Origin: Shewanella aestuarii
GTDB lineage: Bacteria; Pseudomonadota; Gammaproteobacteria; Enterobacterales; Shewanellaceae
NCBI RefSeq assembly: GCF_014647215.1
Contig: NZ_BMOT01000004.1
Location: 124,001 to 188,000, forward strand
Length of the DNA stretch: 64,000 nt
Reading direction: 5' to 3'
Below the pieces are notes generated by a model that saw only the letters and a program-made list of their open reading frames with translations, was not told the DNA's origin and searched no databases. The position numbers and the translations under genes were made by a program. Numbering within the stretch: position 1 is the first letter of the stretch; every line of letters starts with the position of its first letter. Below, one piece after another: positions 36,239-45,948 of the stretch.

Positions 36239-36813
36239 ATGGCTAGAGTAATCCCTATCGGTATTCCTCAACATATCATTTAACGGGGTAATAATCGCCA
36301 AGCGTGCTTCACACCTATCAAGATTTTAAAGCCAATGCAGTTAGCCTGATGATGCAATCACTTGGTAGGCAATATGTCAGATATTTTAATTACCCATACA
36401 AACGTACCGGAACCCTTTGGGAAGGTCGTTTCAAGCCTTGCTTAGTTCAAACTAAAGACTACTTAATCCAACTATATCGTTATATTGAACTCAACCCAGT
36501 AAGAGCGAAGATGGTTAATGACCCTGCCGAATATATAGTCAAGCTATCGAATCAACGCCCTGGGTAAAACCTCCAGTTTTGTACTCCACATCAAATTTAC
36601 CTGTCAATAAGCCAGAATTCTCAAGCAAGGCAATCATCTTACAGAGTCCTATTTCAACATCAATTAGATGCAAAAATGATTAGCGATATTCGTCAAGCAA
36701 CCAATAAAGGCATGGTAATCGGTAGCGACACATTCAAAGCTCAAATAGAAAAACTAACGGGGAAAAGTATGCATCCAAAGAAAATGGGACGTCCTAAAAA
36801 GATAATAGAATGA
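36239..36813 (+). pseudogene. Broken RAYT copy
   Basis: This is a close relative of the intact RAYT gene. It starts ATG GCT AGA and reaches IPIGIPQHII, then a TAA. It has a 1-bp loss before the AAAGCC site, a second frame error near 36535, and lacks the segment corresponding to 34505-34609 of the intact gene. That removes 105 bp, including HVH. In the intact copy the missing stretch is bounded by AAAGCC direct repeats (34499-34504 and 34604-34609), so the loss fits slippage between them. A remnant of the right terminal repeat (CTCATCTGACCCCAATTA) follows; the left end is missing. Confidence 0.85.
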
Positions 36814-36925
36814 ATTTTACTCATCTGACCCCAATTATTTTAGTTGCTGTAAACGTTAAATTAGGCATAAACTCGAAACCGAAACAAAGTTGTAACATAA
36901 AAATAACATTGTAAGGACGACTTTA

Positions 36926-38017
36926 ATGAACAAAACAAGCAAGCTATCAGCTCTGACCTTAGCATTGGCACTATGTAGCACAAGTGTGCTAGCCGATGGG
37001 ATACGTGCAAGCTTAGAAATGAGTAAACAAGATTATCAAGCAAACGAAGATGTCATGGTTCGTGTGACATTGACTAACGATGAAAAAGTGCCCGTCAAAA
37101 TTCTTAAATGGTATACCGCTGCTGATGGTGTTGAAGAATCACTATTTAAAGTGCTTGTTGACGGTGAAGAGCGTCACTATTTGGGCGCGCATTATAAGCG
37201 TCCAGCACCAAGTAAAAACGACTATATCAAGTTAAAGTCGGGTGAAAGCGTATCTTATAATGTCGAATTATCTTCTCTTTATGACATGTCTGAAACGGGT
37301 AACTACGATATCAGCTACAACGTCAGTTCAATGCAATTATTTGCCCCTAACCCTGGACAAGAAAAGAAGTTAGCGCGTTTAGGTATTGATGGCATTAACT
37401 CAAACAATGTTAATTTCTATCTTGAAGGTCGTGAATTCAAAGGCGGAGCCGGTAAAGGCAAGCCTGGTACAGGCGATGGTGGTGGCACAACACCGGGAGA
37501 TGTTAGCTTCACCGGTCGCTGTAGCAACACGCAGCAAACTGATATTTTGGCAGGCTTAGCAGCTGCAAAATCTATGGCTGCAAATAGTAAATCTTACCTG
37601 CAAGGCACCAATGATAAAGCAGGTTCTGTGCGCTACAACACCTGGTTTGGTAACTACGATGCCAGCCGATGGAATACGGTAACCAGCAACTTTAGCAAAA
37701 TCGATAGTAGCTTAAACAATGAAGCGCTAACGTTCGATTGTAGCTGTAAGAAAAGTTACTTTGCTTATGTCTATCCAACACAACCTTACAAAATTTACAT
37801 GTGTAACGCATTTTGGACTGCACCAACAACGGGAACGGACTCAAAGGGCGGTACTATTGTTCATGAAGTCAGCCATTTCAACATTGTTGCGGGAACAGAT
37901 GATGTAGTTTATGGCCAGGCTGGTGCTAAATCATTAGCCGTTAGTGATCCGGCTCAAGCAATTCAAAATGCCGACAGCCATGAATATTTTGCTGAAAACA
38001 CGCCATTCCAAAACTAA
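36926..38017 (+). CDS. Secreted M35 (deuterolysin / peptidyl-Lys type) metallopeptidase
   Basis: This 363-aa precursor has a signal peptide (ending VLA) and an N-terminal beta domain of about 120 residues (GIRASLEMSKQDYQANEDVM to YDISYNVSS). A Gly-rich linker at about 172-190 and a Cys-containing aspzincin domain follow. The zinc site is HEVSH at 313-317 followed by GTDDVVYG, the M35 signature with Asp as third ligand. Family members include lysine-specific endopeptidases of fungi and Aeromonas. It is expected to be secreted, the N-terminal domain acting as propeptide or chaperone. A homologue of that domain is encoded next. Confidence 0.9.
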   Translation: MNKTSKLSALTLALALCSTSVLADGIRASLEMSKQDYQANEDVMVRVTLTNDEKVPVKILKWYTAADGVEESLFKVLVDGEERHYLGAHYKRPAPSKNDYIKLKSGESVSYNVELSSLYDMSETGNYDISYNVSSMQLFAPNPGQEKKLARLGIDGINSNNVNFYLEGREFKGGAGKGKPGTGDGGGTTPGDVSFTGRCSNTQQTDILAGLAAAKSMAANSKSYLQGTNDKAGSVRYNTWFGNYDASRWNTVTSNFSKIDSSLNNEALTFDCSCKKSYFAYVYPTQPYKIYMCNAFWTAPTTGTDSKGGTIVHEVSHFNIVAGTDDVVYGQAGAKSLAVSDPAQAIQNADSHEYFAENTPFQN

Positions 38018-38040
38018 CAGGCTTTATTATTAGTTTTTCC

Positions 38041-38069
38041 AAAAAGGGCAGAGTTTCTCCGCCCTTTTT
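38041..38069 (+). terminator. Intrinsic terminator after the M35 gene
   Basis: Stem AAAAAGGGC / GCCCTTTTT, with GAG/CTC pairing inside, 23 bp after the stop codon. The following gene probably has its own promoter or depends on readthrough. Confidence 0.85.
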
Positions 38070-38110
38070 AACTATAATGAGCACACAGATCCAGTATCGA
38101 TGACTTATTC

Positions 38111-38641
38111 ATGTTCAGAGTAGCCCAGCCGTTTCAATTTCTTGCTTTGCTGGCACATATACTATTAGCCAGTATGTTGATTTTTAGCCAAAACGCTCAA
38201 GGACACAGTGACATGAACGAACAGGTTACATGTGAACTTACCACTACTCCCCAAAATGGACAGTTACAATTCTCAATGCGCAATTCTGGTACTAACAGCT
38301 GGCAATTTCTGAGCTGGAATACCCCCTTTGATGCTTGGTTTAGCCAGTTTATGACGATAACTAGAGCTGGGAAAAGCGTCCAATACCAAGGCGCCCTCGC
38401 CAAACGAGGCAAACCGCAAAGTGAAGATTTTATCCAGTTAAAACCAATGCAGACTTTAACCGTCGACTTAGATTTAACGCAAGCCTACATGTTGACGCCT
38501 GGCACATACCAAATCACCATTTCGCCTATCTTATTAGAAATGCTACCAACGAACTTACCTGACTTAAGCCCTACTGAACAGCATAGGGATAAAATTCAAT
38601 GCAGCACACAGATGTTTGATATTAGCTATATAAATCAATAA
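38111..38641 (+). CDS. Exported protein related to the N-terminal domain of the adjacent M35 peptidase
   Basis: This 176-aa protein has a signal peptide (ending AQG) and one domain that lines up with the propeptide-like domain of the preceding peptidase. LSWNTPFDAWFSQFMTITRAG matches LKWYTAADGVEESLFKVLVDG; RGKPQSEDFIQLKPMQTLTV matches RPAPSKNDYIKLKSGESVSY; the two then share the LxxxYxxxxxGxYxI ending. It has no protease domain. Being next to the peptidase, it may inhibit, fold or recruit it. That role is inference; the resemblance is visible directly. Confidence 0.7.
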   Translation: MFRVAQPFQFLALLAHILLASMLIFSQNAQGHSDMNEQVTCELTTTPQNGQLQFSMRNSGTNSWQFLSWNTPFDAWFSQFMTITRAGKSVQYQGALAKRGKPQSEDFIQLKPMQTLTVDLDLTQAYMLTPGTYQITISPILLEMLPTNLPDLSPTEQHRDKIQCSTQMFDISYINQ

Positions 38642-38702
38642 ATAAATAACAGCGGCAAGTGGCGTCAAAACTTGAGGGTTCCACTTCTCTACGCGCTTTG
38701 AG

Positions 38703-40151
38703 TTACACTTTTACCTTTACATACTTCTCCAGCGGTGAAATCAACAAATAAATCACCCCGGCAATGACCGACACACTCGCCACAATCGTAAATAACTCTT
38801 GCATCGGTAAGGTGCCAGTTTGTCCTGCTGCTAACCCTGCTATTAAATTACCCAGCGATGCCCCCATAAACCAAATACCCATCATCTGACTCACTAAATG
38901 CTTGGGTGATAATTTCGACACTGCGCTTAAACCAATAGGGCTTAAACACAGCTCACCAATAGTATGCAGATAGTAGGTCACTACTAACCACATAGGGCTG
39001 ACTCCCGCTGAATTGACATCGCTAAAACTTGCGCCCCACGCGAGTACAAAAAAGCCTGAACCGAGTAACAGTAAACCCAAGCTAAACTTAACTAATACCG
39101 ACGGAGTGCTATGCCCTAACCACAACCACAGTCCGCCCATGATCGGCGCCATGATAATAATAAACAGGGCGTTGACTGACTGCAGCCAACTGGCTGGCAT
39201 TTGCCAATTGAATATTGAGAGGTCGGTATATTGCTTGGCAAACAGGTTCATTGAAGAGCCCGCTTGCTCAAACCCAGAATTAAAAATGGCGTAACCAATA
39301 AATAGTAAGAAGATAAGACCGATGCTTTTTTTCTGTGCCGTAGTTAAATGGCCAAACACTAACGCATAAATAAAGAAGCCAATGGCCATAGCAACAATAA
39401 GCACTCCTGTGACACTGGCAACGGCGCTTAAACTGAGATTAATCATTCCAGTACTTGCGGCAACGGTAACACCTACAATCAAGCTTATGATGGTGCCCGA
39501 TATTTTAACAAACAGGCAGCTATCTTTTGCGTGTTGTTGTGGGTTAGTGGGCTGAAACGTACCAGCATCACCAAGTTCACCCATTTTGAATCTATATTGG
39601 ATCAGTCCGCATACCATGCCAATGCCTGCTGCGCCAAAACCTAGATGCCAATCGATGTTTTCACCCAACATGCCACACACTAGCGGACCTAAAAAAGCCC
39701 CTAAGTTTATCCCCATGTAAAAGATTGAAAAGCCGGCGTCGCGTTTTGAGGTGTCGTTGTGATACAACTGGCCAACAATCGCACTGACATTGGGTTTTAA
39801 TAATCCGGTGCCGATAATGATTAACCCCAGCCCAATAAAAAAGCCAATTTTGCCAGCAATTGCCATCGAAAAATGACCCAACGTAATGAATACGCCACCG
39901 TAAAACACCGCTTTTTGCTGACCAATTAAGCGGTCAGCAATCCAACCTCCAGGCAAGGCCAATAAATAAACCAACGCGGTATATAACCCATAAATAGCAG
40001 CGCTATCTTCGGTACTCATACCAAAGCCACCTTGCTCAGTGCTGGCGACCATAAACAACAGCAATAATCCACGCATGCCATAGAAGCTAAATCGCTCCCA
40101 CATTTCGATAAAAAATAAGGTTGATAGCCCGCGAGGGTGTGATTTAAACAT
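38703..40151 (-). CDS. POT/PTR2-family proton-dependent oligopeptide transporter
   Basis: This 482-aa protein with about 12-14 membrane segments carries POT signatures: FFIEMWERFSFYGMRGLLLLF (the ExxERFxYY-type motif, here ERFSFYG) and the PTR2 segment LPGGWIADRLIGQQK. A later GELCLSPIGLS is also typical. It imports di- or tripeptides with protons across the inner membrane. The start at 40151 begins directly with the conserved MFKSHPRGLSTLFF. It fits the peptide-scavenging set of secreted proteases nearby. Confidence 0.92.
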   Translation of the reverse strand: MFKSHPRGLSTLFFIEMWERFSFYGMRGLLLLFMVASTEQGGFGMSTEDSAAIYGLYTALVYLLALPGGWIADRLIGQQKAVFYGGVFITLGHFSMAIAGKIGFFIGLGLIIIGTGLLKPNVSAIVGQLYHNDTSKRDAGFSIFYMGINLGAFLGPLVCGMLGENIDWHLGFGAAGIGMVCGLIQYRFKMGELGDAGTFQPTNPQQHAKDSCLFVKISGTIISLIVGVTVAASTGMINLSLSAVASVTGVLIVAMAIGFFIYALVFGHLTTAQKKSIGLIFLLFIGYAIFNSGFEQAGSSMNLFAKQYTDLSIFNWQMPASWLQSVNALFIIIMAPIMGGLWLWLGHSTPSVLVKFSLGLLLLGSGFFVLAWGASFSDVNSAGVSPMWLVVTYYLHTIGELCLSPIGLSAVSKLSPKHLVSQMMGIWFMGASLGNLIAGLAAGQTGTLPMQELFTIVASVSVIAGVIYLLISPLEKYVKVKV

Positions 40152-40446
40152 TAAGCTCTCCTGCTAACGTTACGAATAGAATGCAAATCGGATTCAAAAC
40201 GAATGCAAATCGATGGGTTGCAATTATGTTAAGAGAGCAGCCGATGTTGACCAATCGTGCTAAAGCTAACGGATGGAAAAAATAGTTTCGCAAGTTTTAC
40301 AAGTGACTTTAAATAAGCTTTACAGCTTGATTTACGTTGGTTTTTTAGCTTTATAGACGTTATGCTCAAGCATAAGTATTTTTATCGCTAGCTGGTGTAA
40401 TCGAACAATAACAAGCGTCTTTACATTAACAAGGTAACTCAATTCA

Positions 40447-41604
40447 GTGATCCCAATGCCAAATTTAACAGCAATAACCTTTGCCTACCCGCATTGGTAT
40501 TTAATCTCACAACTTTGTGTTTGTGGCATGGCGAGTATTATTTTTTGGATAACCTATAAATACCCGACCCCAGACATAGCGCCCCAAGATATCCCGCGGC
40601 GGGAGAAAGGCTTATTGTTTGTCGCCCTAGCTAGCCTCACTTGGGCTATTTGGCCTGCACTGGCGTTAATGTTTGACGACGTCAATGTGATGCGCATTTA
40701 TACATCAACCTTAAATAGTGTGTTTTTATTACTCGCGGCAGCTTTTTTTGAATATGGCCCCAGACGGTTACGTTTGTTTCAACTGCATGAACGTTGGGTG
40801 TGGATGGTAATCTGCGGCGGCTTAGTCGTAGCTTCAGTCACCTCTAACATTGATAACCGTTATTGGAAATACATCCCAGATGTTATTTTATCTAGCCTAA
40901 CATTAACTATTTTAGGCTGGGCAATTTGCGTCACTTTCTATCAACGTATCAGTAAACAAGCCGCACTTATTGCTGGTACCATTACCCTCTATGCTTTGTT
41001 TGCGCAAATGTTAGAAATCACCCATCTATTTACCAATGCACAGTGGCAACCCCCTAGCGAAGCAAGGTTAATAATTAGTTTAACTTCCAAAATATTGTTA
41101 TTAATGGTGCTGCTGTTGGTTGCTATTAGTTGGTTACAAGAACAATGGCTCGCACAAGTCACTGAGAATAGTTTATCGCAATTGCCTAAAAATCAGATTG
41201 ATATTCACATAACTGGACGGCGCGATCCAGACAACCAACGCCGTTGGTTGGTGAGCGTACAGCAACACTCATCGACAAAAGATGAACCTGTAATGCGCAG
41301 TTTAACCAGCGTGCCACATTTACTCTTGATTCAGTTTTCCCTGAGAAAACAACTCAATGCTCAAGTTGATGGCGGCATGATGAACACAGTTGAAGACAGT
41401 TTTTACCATGCAGATCTGAATAAAATTCATAAAATGCTTGGCTTGAATGTACCCACGATATTTAAAAACTTCGGTCGAAATGGCTGCTATGCCATTCGCA
41501 ACAACATAAATGTGACCTTAAATGAACAGGAACTGGCCAAAGACCCTGATGTTTTAGGATTAATGAAAAAGGAGCAGCAAAAATTAGCTGCAGTTGCGAA
41601 ATAA
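40447..41604 (+). CDS. Membrane protein with C-terminal cytoplasmic domain, LytTR-like
   Basis: This 385-aa protein has about seven N-terminal membrane segments (to about residue 235). A soluble tail of about 150 residues then shows QIDIHITGRRDPDNQRRWLVSVQQ and ends HKMLGLNVPTIFKNFGRNGCYAIRNNINV. The 7TM plus cytoplasmic tail layout recalls membrane sensors, and the tail may bind DNA in the manner of LytTR proteins; I am not sure of this. It starts at GTG 40447 or ATG 40456. It is convergent with gcvP across the repeat array. Function unknown. Confidence 0.65.
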   Translation: MIPMPNLTAITFAYPHWYLISQLCVCGMASIIFWITYKYPTPDIAPQDIPRREKGLLFVALASLTWAIWPALALMFDDVNVMRIYTSTLNSVFLLLAAAFFEYGPRRLRLFQLHERWVWMVICGGLVVASVTSNIDNRYWKYIPDVILSSLTLTILGWAICVTFYQRISKQAALIAGTITLYALFAQMLEITHLFTNAQWQPPSEARLIISLTSKILLLMVLLLVAISWLQEQWLAQVTENSLSQLPKNQIDIHITGRRDPDNQRRWLVSVQQHSSTKDEPVMRSLTSVPHLLLIQFSLRKQLNAQVDGGMMNTVEDSFYHADLNKIHKMLGLNVPTIFKNFGRNGCYAIRNNINVTLNEQELAKDPDVLGLMKKEQQKLAAVAK

Positions 41605-41856
41605 CTGGATGTGTATCCTAAAAAAGATACACATTTACAAAAACGTAATCGAATTAAGATACAAAAAGCCACTTAATAACGACCTTTTTATGTTTAAACA
41701 CTCGCTGAGATTAAGCAGCTAAATAGCGTAGCTGTCAAAAGTAAGGCAAAAAAGCCGCTGCTTTTTGCCACGGAGTTGACTGTTGTCAAACTCTTAACTT
41801 CGAGCCATGCAAAAAGTAGCGGCTGATGCCGTATTACTGAGGTTAAGCCTCCAACA

Positions 41857-41884
41857 AAAAAGCGAACCAATCGGTTCGCTTTTT
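41857..41884. terminator. Bidirectional terminator-like hairpin, first repeat unit
   Basis: Arms AAAAAGCGAACC / GGTTCGCTTTTT with loop AATC, perfect 12 bp. A and T runs at both ends allow it to act on either strand, for the plus-strand membrane gene and for gcvP readthrough. Confidence 0.8.
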
Positions 41885-42182
41885 CACTTTGATAAATAAC
41901 TAAACTTCAATGGAGTTAGCTATCACGATAATTGCGTCGCTGGCGATGATAAGACAATGAAGTTTGAGGTTTTCGTAGCTGAGTTGACTAGTGTCAATGA
42001 GCACTGGAGCCGAGGTTCAACGCCGTAATAGCGAGCCTAAGCAGCCAAATAGCGTAACTGCCGAAAGTAAGACAAAAAAGCCGCTGCTTTTTGCCACGGA
42101 GTTGACTGTTGTAAAACTCTTAACTTAGAGCCATGCAAAAAGTAGCGGCTGATGCCATATTACTGAGGCTAAGCCTCCATAA

Positions 42183-42210
42183 AAAAAGCGAACCAATCGG
42201 TTCGCTTTTT
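42183..42210. terminator. Bidirectional terminator-like hairpin, second repeat unit
   Basis: Identical 12-bp hairpin, 326 bp after the first, 165 bp past the gcvP stop. It is the likely terminator of the gcv operon on the minus strand. Confidence 0.8.
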
Positions 42211-42374
42211 CACTTTGATAAATAACTAAACTTCAATGGAGTCAGCTATCACCATAATTGCGTCGCTGGCGATGATAAGACAATGAAGTTTGAGGTTTTC
42301 GCCGCGGAGTTGACTAGTGTCAATGAGCAGCGAAAACCTTAAACTGAGGCCGTATTATCAAGACTAAGCAGCAA

Positions 42375-45263
42375 TTATTCGTAATCAGATAATGGTGCGC
42401 AAGAACACATTAGATTTCTGTCACCATAAACATCATCAATACGGTTAACCGTTGGCCAGAACTTGTTGGCTTTAACTGATGCTGTTGGGAACACGGCCAC
42501 TTCGCGGCTGTATGGGCGTGAGTCGAACTCAGCGTCCATAATGTCGGCCATGGTGTGTGGTGCATTGTGCAGTGGGTTGTTGTCTGCTGGCCACTCACCT
42601 GACTCAACTTTAGCAATCTCAGCGCGTATAGAGACCATAGCTTCAATGAAGCGATCTAACTCTACTTTTGACTCTGATTCAGTTGGCTCAATCATTAACG
42701 TTCCCGCAACTGGGAAGCTCATGGTTGGGGCGTGGAAACCGTAGTCGTTTAGACGCTTAGCTATGTCCATTTCAGTGACGCCTGACGCTTCTTTTAGCGG
42801 ACGTAAATCTAAAATACATTCGTGGGCTACGCGGTCATTACGGCCTGTAAATAATACTGGGTAATGTGCAGATAGCTTTTTCATCACGTAGTTAGCGTTT
42901 AACAATGCCATTTGGGTTGATTGTGTCACACCTTTAGTACCTAACAACTTAATATACATCCAGCTGATAGGTAAAATGCTAGCACTGCCGTATGGCGCTG
43001 CTGACACGGCACCGTTGTTGTCGCTTTCACGGCCTGGCTTAACCACAACGTGACCGGCAACAAATGGCGCTAGGTGAGCTTTAACTCCGATTGGGCCCAT
43101 ACCTGGACCACCACCGCCGTGCGGGATAGCAAAGGTTTTGTGTAGGTTTAAATGTGATACGTCAGCACCGATAAAGCCTGGAGAAGTTAAACCAACCTGT
43201 GCGTTCATGTTGGCACCGTCTAGGTACACTTGACCACCGTACTGGTGAACAATTTCGCACACTTCGCGGATAGATTCTTCATACACACCATGGGTAGATG
43301 GGTAAGTGATCATGATGCACGATAGGCTGTCAGCAAGCTCGCTTGCTTTAGCACGTAAATCTTCTAGATCAACGTTACCTTCTTTATCACAGGCGGTTAC
43401 CACCACTTTCATCCCGGCAAGTTGCGCCGATGCAGGGTTAGTACCGTGAGCAGATTGTGGAATCAAACAGATATCACGGTGCGCGTCGCCGCGAGACTCG
43501 TGGTACTTTTTAATGGCTAATAAGCCTGCGTACTCACCTTGTGCGCCCGAATTAGGCTGGATACATACGGCGTCGTAGCCGGTGATATTCACTAGGTAGT
43601 CTGATAACTCAGTAATTAACTGAGTGTAGCCTTGCGCTTGATCTAGCGGGCAGAATGGGTGCATGTTAGCAAATTCTGGCCAGCTGACTGGCAGCATTTC
43701 TACTGCAGCGTTTAACTTCATGGTGCACGAACCCAATGAGATCATTGAGTGGTTCAATGCTAAATCTTTATTTTCTAGACGCTTGATATAACGCATCATT
43801 TCAGTTTCGCTTTGGTAGCGATTGAATGTTGGATGGGTTAATACCGCGTCCTGACGCACAAGTGCTGCTGGAATAGATTGGCTACCGTTAGCGATAACTT
43901 GTGCATCAAGTGCAGCAACGTCTAAGCCATGGCCTGCGCCTAAAATCACATCAAATAATGCAGCAACATCAGCACGTACTGTGGTTTCATCTAAGCTGAT
44001 ACCAAATACGCCGTCTGCGTCGATACGCAGGTTAATACCAGCGGCTAGTGCGCGAGCATTAATGCCTGCTACGTCGGCACCCGCTACGCTGATGGTGTCA
44101 AACCAAGTGCTGTTAACTAGGTTTAAGCCTTTAGCTTGTATACCTGCAGCTAAGATATCAGCAAAACGATTAATACGTGATGCAATCGTTTTTAAGCCTT
44201 GTGGGCCGTGGAATACTGCGTAGAACGATGCCATGTTGGCCAGTAAGATTTGCGCAGTACAAATGTTTGAGTTGGCTTTTTCGCGGCGAATATGTTGCTC
44301 ACGCGTTTGCATTGCCATACGCAGAGCTTGATTACCACGGGTGTCTTTTGACACACCAATGATACGACCTGGCATTGAACGTTTGTGTTCGTCACGGGCA
44401 ACGAAAAACGCAGCGTGTGGTCCGCCGTATCCCATTGGTACGCCAAAACGCTGTGCACTACCAAATACCACGTCAGCGCCCATAGCGCCTGGTGATTTCA
44501 GTAACACTAATGACATGATGTCGGCAGCAACGGTAATGATGGCTTTGCTTTCACGTAAAGTGGCAAATAGCTCAGTGTAATCAGTAATTTGACCGTGACG
44601 GTTAGTGTATTGAAACAATGCACCAAATAGCTCGTAGTTTACTGCATCGCTTGCTGGGCCAACAACCACTTCAAATCCAAAACATTCAGCACGGGTTTTA
44701 ACCACGTCTAATGTTTGTGGGAATACATCGTCGGCAACGAAGAAAGTGTTGGATTTTTTAGCTTTAGACACGCGCTTAGCCAGTGCCATGGCTTCTGCTG
44801 CTGCGGTGGCTTCATCTAGTAATGATGCTGAGGCTAAATCAAGACCCGTTAAGTCCATCGACATTTGTTGAAAGTTAAGAATAGCTTCTAAACGACCTTG
44901 GGCGATTTCTGGCTGGTAAGGCGTGTACGCTGTGTACCAACCTGGATTTTCAAACACATTACGCAAAATAACGTTGGGTACTTGTACGCCGTAGTAACCC
45001 ATACCGATATAGTTTTTAAAGACTTTATTTTTATCGGCAATGTTACGGATGTAGCTGATACCTTCAGCTTCACCACATGAATCACCAATGGTTAATTCCT
45101 GTGGTAAACGAATTTTTCCCGGCACAGTTTGCGCGGTTAAATCTTCTAACGACTCTGCACCAACGAAGTTCAACATTTCTTGCTGTTGAGCGACATTCGG
45201 GCCAATGTGACGCGTTAAAAATAATTCGTGCTGTTCTAATTGTGTAAGCGTTTGCTTGGTCAT
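42375..45263 (-). CDS. gcvP: Glycine dehydrogenase (decarboxylating), P-protein of glycine cleavage
   Basis: This 962-aa protein is full length for the fused alpha2-type P-protein. It begins FLTRHIGP, and the C-terminal half carries the PLP-lysine motif [20 protein letters not shown]. It decarboxylates glycine and passes aminomethyl to lipoylated GcvH. I use ATG 45263, where AAGG precedes and the family N-terminus begins, not the codon at 45371. It is the last gene of gcvT-gcvH-gcvP, separated from gcvH by 206 bp with a hairpin, so its expression may differ from the first two genes. Confidence 0.97.
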   Translation of the reverse strand: MTKQTLTQLEQHELFLTRHIGPNVAQQQEMLNFVGAESLEDLTAQTVPGKIRLPQELTIGDSCGEAEGISYIRNIADKNKVFKNYIGMGYYGVQVPNVILRNVFENPGWYTAYTPYQPEIAQGRLEAILNFQQMSMDLTGLDLASASLLDEATAAAEAMALAKRVSKAKKSNTFFVADDVFPQTLDVVKTRAECFGFEVVVGPASDAVNYELFGALFQYTNRHGQITDYTELFATLRESKAIITVAADIMSLVLLKSPGAMGADVVFGSAQRFGVPMGYGGPHAAFFVARDEHKRSMPGRIIGVSKDTRGNQALRMAMQTREQHIRREKANSNICTAQILLANMASFYAVFHGPQGLKTIASRINRFADILAAGIQAKGLNLVNSTWFDTISVAGADVAGINARALAAGINLRIDADGVFGISLDETTVRADVAALFDVILGAGHGLDVAALDAQVIANGSQSIPAALVRQDAVLTHPTFNRYQSETEMMRYIKRLENKDLALNHSMISLGSCTMKLNAAVEMLPVSWPEFANMHPFCPLDQAQGYTQLITELSDYLVNITGYDAVCIQPNSGAQGEYAGLLAIKKYHESRGDAHRDICLIPQSAHGTNPASAQLAGMKVVVTACDKEGNVDLEDLRAKASELADSLSCIMITYPSTHGVYEESIREVCEIVHQYGGQVYLDGANMNAQVGLTSPGFIGADVSHLNLHKTFAIPHGGGGPGMGPIGVKAHLAPFVAGHVVVKPGRESDNNGAVSAAPYGSASILPISWMYIKLLGTKGVTQSTQMALLNANYVMKKLSAHYPVLFTGRNDRVAHECILDLRPLKEASGVTEMDIAKRLNDYGFHAPTMSFPVAGTLMIEPTESESKVELDRFIEAMVSIRAEIAKVESGEWPADNNPLHNAPHTMADIMDAEFDSRPYSREVAVFPTASVKANKFWPTVNRIDDVYGDRNLMCSCAPLSDYE

Positions 45264-45432
45264 GATTAACCTTGTTCCAAATTTGCCAGTAGTGGGCTGT
45301 AGGGCACAGTTACTGGGTATGTGTGAAATAGTGGTACGTGTGAATGTGTGTAATACGTCGATATCTTTCAAAAAGTGTTTTTTTGTTGATATTTTTATCT
45401 AATGACGTGTTGCAGCGCGCCACACAAAACAA

Positions 45433-45454
45433 AGAAGCTCCCGAGGGAGCTTCT
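45433..45454 (-). terminator. Hairpin between gcvH and gcvP
   Basis: Arms AGAAGCTCCC / GGGAGCTTCT, 10 bp, lie 15 bp downstream of the gcvH stop. On the minus strand TTTGTTTTG follows. It can end part of the gcvTH transcripts or protect their 3' ends. Confidence 0.65.
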
Positions 45455-45469
45455 CAGTGCCGACAAGAT

Positions 45470-45859
45470 TTACTCTTCGTCGATAACTTCTTGATAGCCT
45501 TCAGCATCTAATAGGCCGTCAGCTTCAGACGCATCAGATGGCATTACGCGGAAGAACCAACCGTCGCCGAATGCATCGCTGTTGACTAACTCTGGAGAGT
45601 CTTCTAATGCTTCGTTAATGGCAATGACTTCGCCAGAAATAGGAGCATAGATATCAGATGCCGCTTTAACAGATTCTGCAACTGCACAGTCTTCACCAGC
45701 GGTAACCGTGTCACCCACTTCTGGTAATTCTACGAATACCATGTCACCTAAAAGCTCTTGAGCGTGCTCAGTAATACCTACTGTGTAGCTACCGTCAGTT
45801 TCAAGACGGATCCACTCGTGTGAAGAAGCATATTTCAAATCTGCTGGAATGTTGCTCAT
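45470..45859 (-). CDS. gcvH: Glycine cleavage system H protein
   Basis: This 129-aa lipoyl-carrier has the lipoylation site Lys65 in [11 protein letters not shown], preceded by [21 protein letters not shown]. Length is standard. H shuttles the aminomethyl group from GcvP to GcvT. It lies 89 bp downstream of gcvT in the same operon. Confidence 0.97.
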   Translation of the reverse strand: MSNIPADLKYASSHEWIRLETDGSYTVGITEHAQELLGDMVFVELPEVGDTVTAGEDCAVAESVKAASDIYAPISGEVIAINEALEDSPELVNSDAFGDGWFFRVMPSDASEADGLLDAEGYQEVIDEE

Positions 45860-45948
45860 TGTCGTTGTCCTTTAATCTGGTTCTGTAATCTGTTGTAAAA
45901 ATTGTTCCAGCTGGCTAAGCGTCAATGCTGCTTAGCAAACTGCTTAAT

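Larger units (their letters stand above)
41690..42372. repeat. 326-bp tandem duplication of structured repeat modules
   Basis: The region downstream of gcvP holds two tandem copies with an exact 326-bp period: left stem arm 41753 then 42079, terminator hairpin 41857 then 42183, second module 41961 then 42287. Each unit contains module 1 (stem arms 41753-41768 / 41809-41824 in the first), an A/T-flanked 12-bp hairpin, and module 2. In the second unit module 2 is intact: arms 42287-42302 / 42330-42345, 16 bp with one G-T wobble and a 27-nt loop. In the first unit its right arm is replaced. Module 1 loops here carry an insertion absent from copy A at 34.2 kb. No ORF lies inside. Confidence 0.8.

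Noticed and set aside
41690..42372. Integron attC sites: the modules end GGTTAAGC, which fits a GTTRRRY core, and have long stems
   Set aside because: There is no cassette ORF or integrase nearby, no matching inverse core at the 5' end, and the loop rather than the arms is conserved, opposite to attC.
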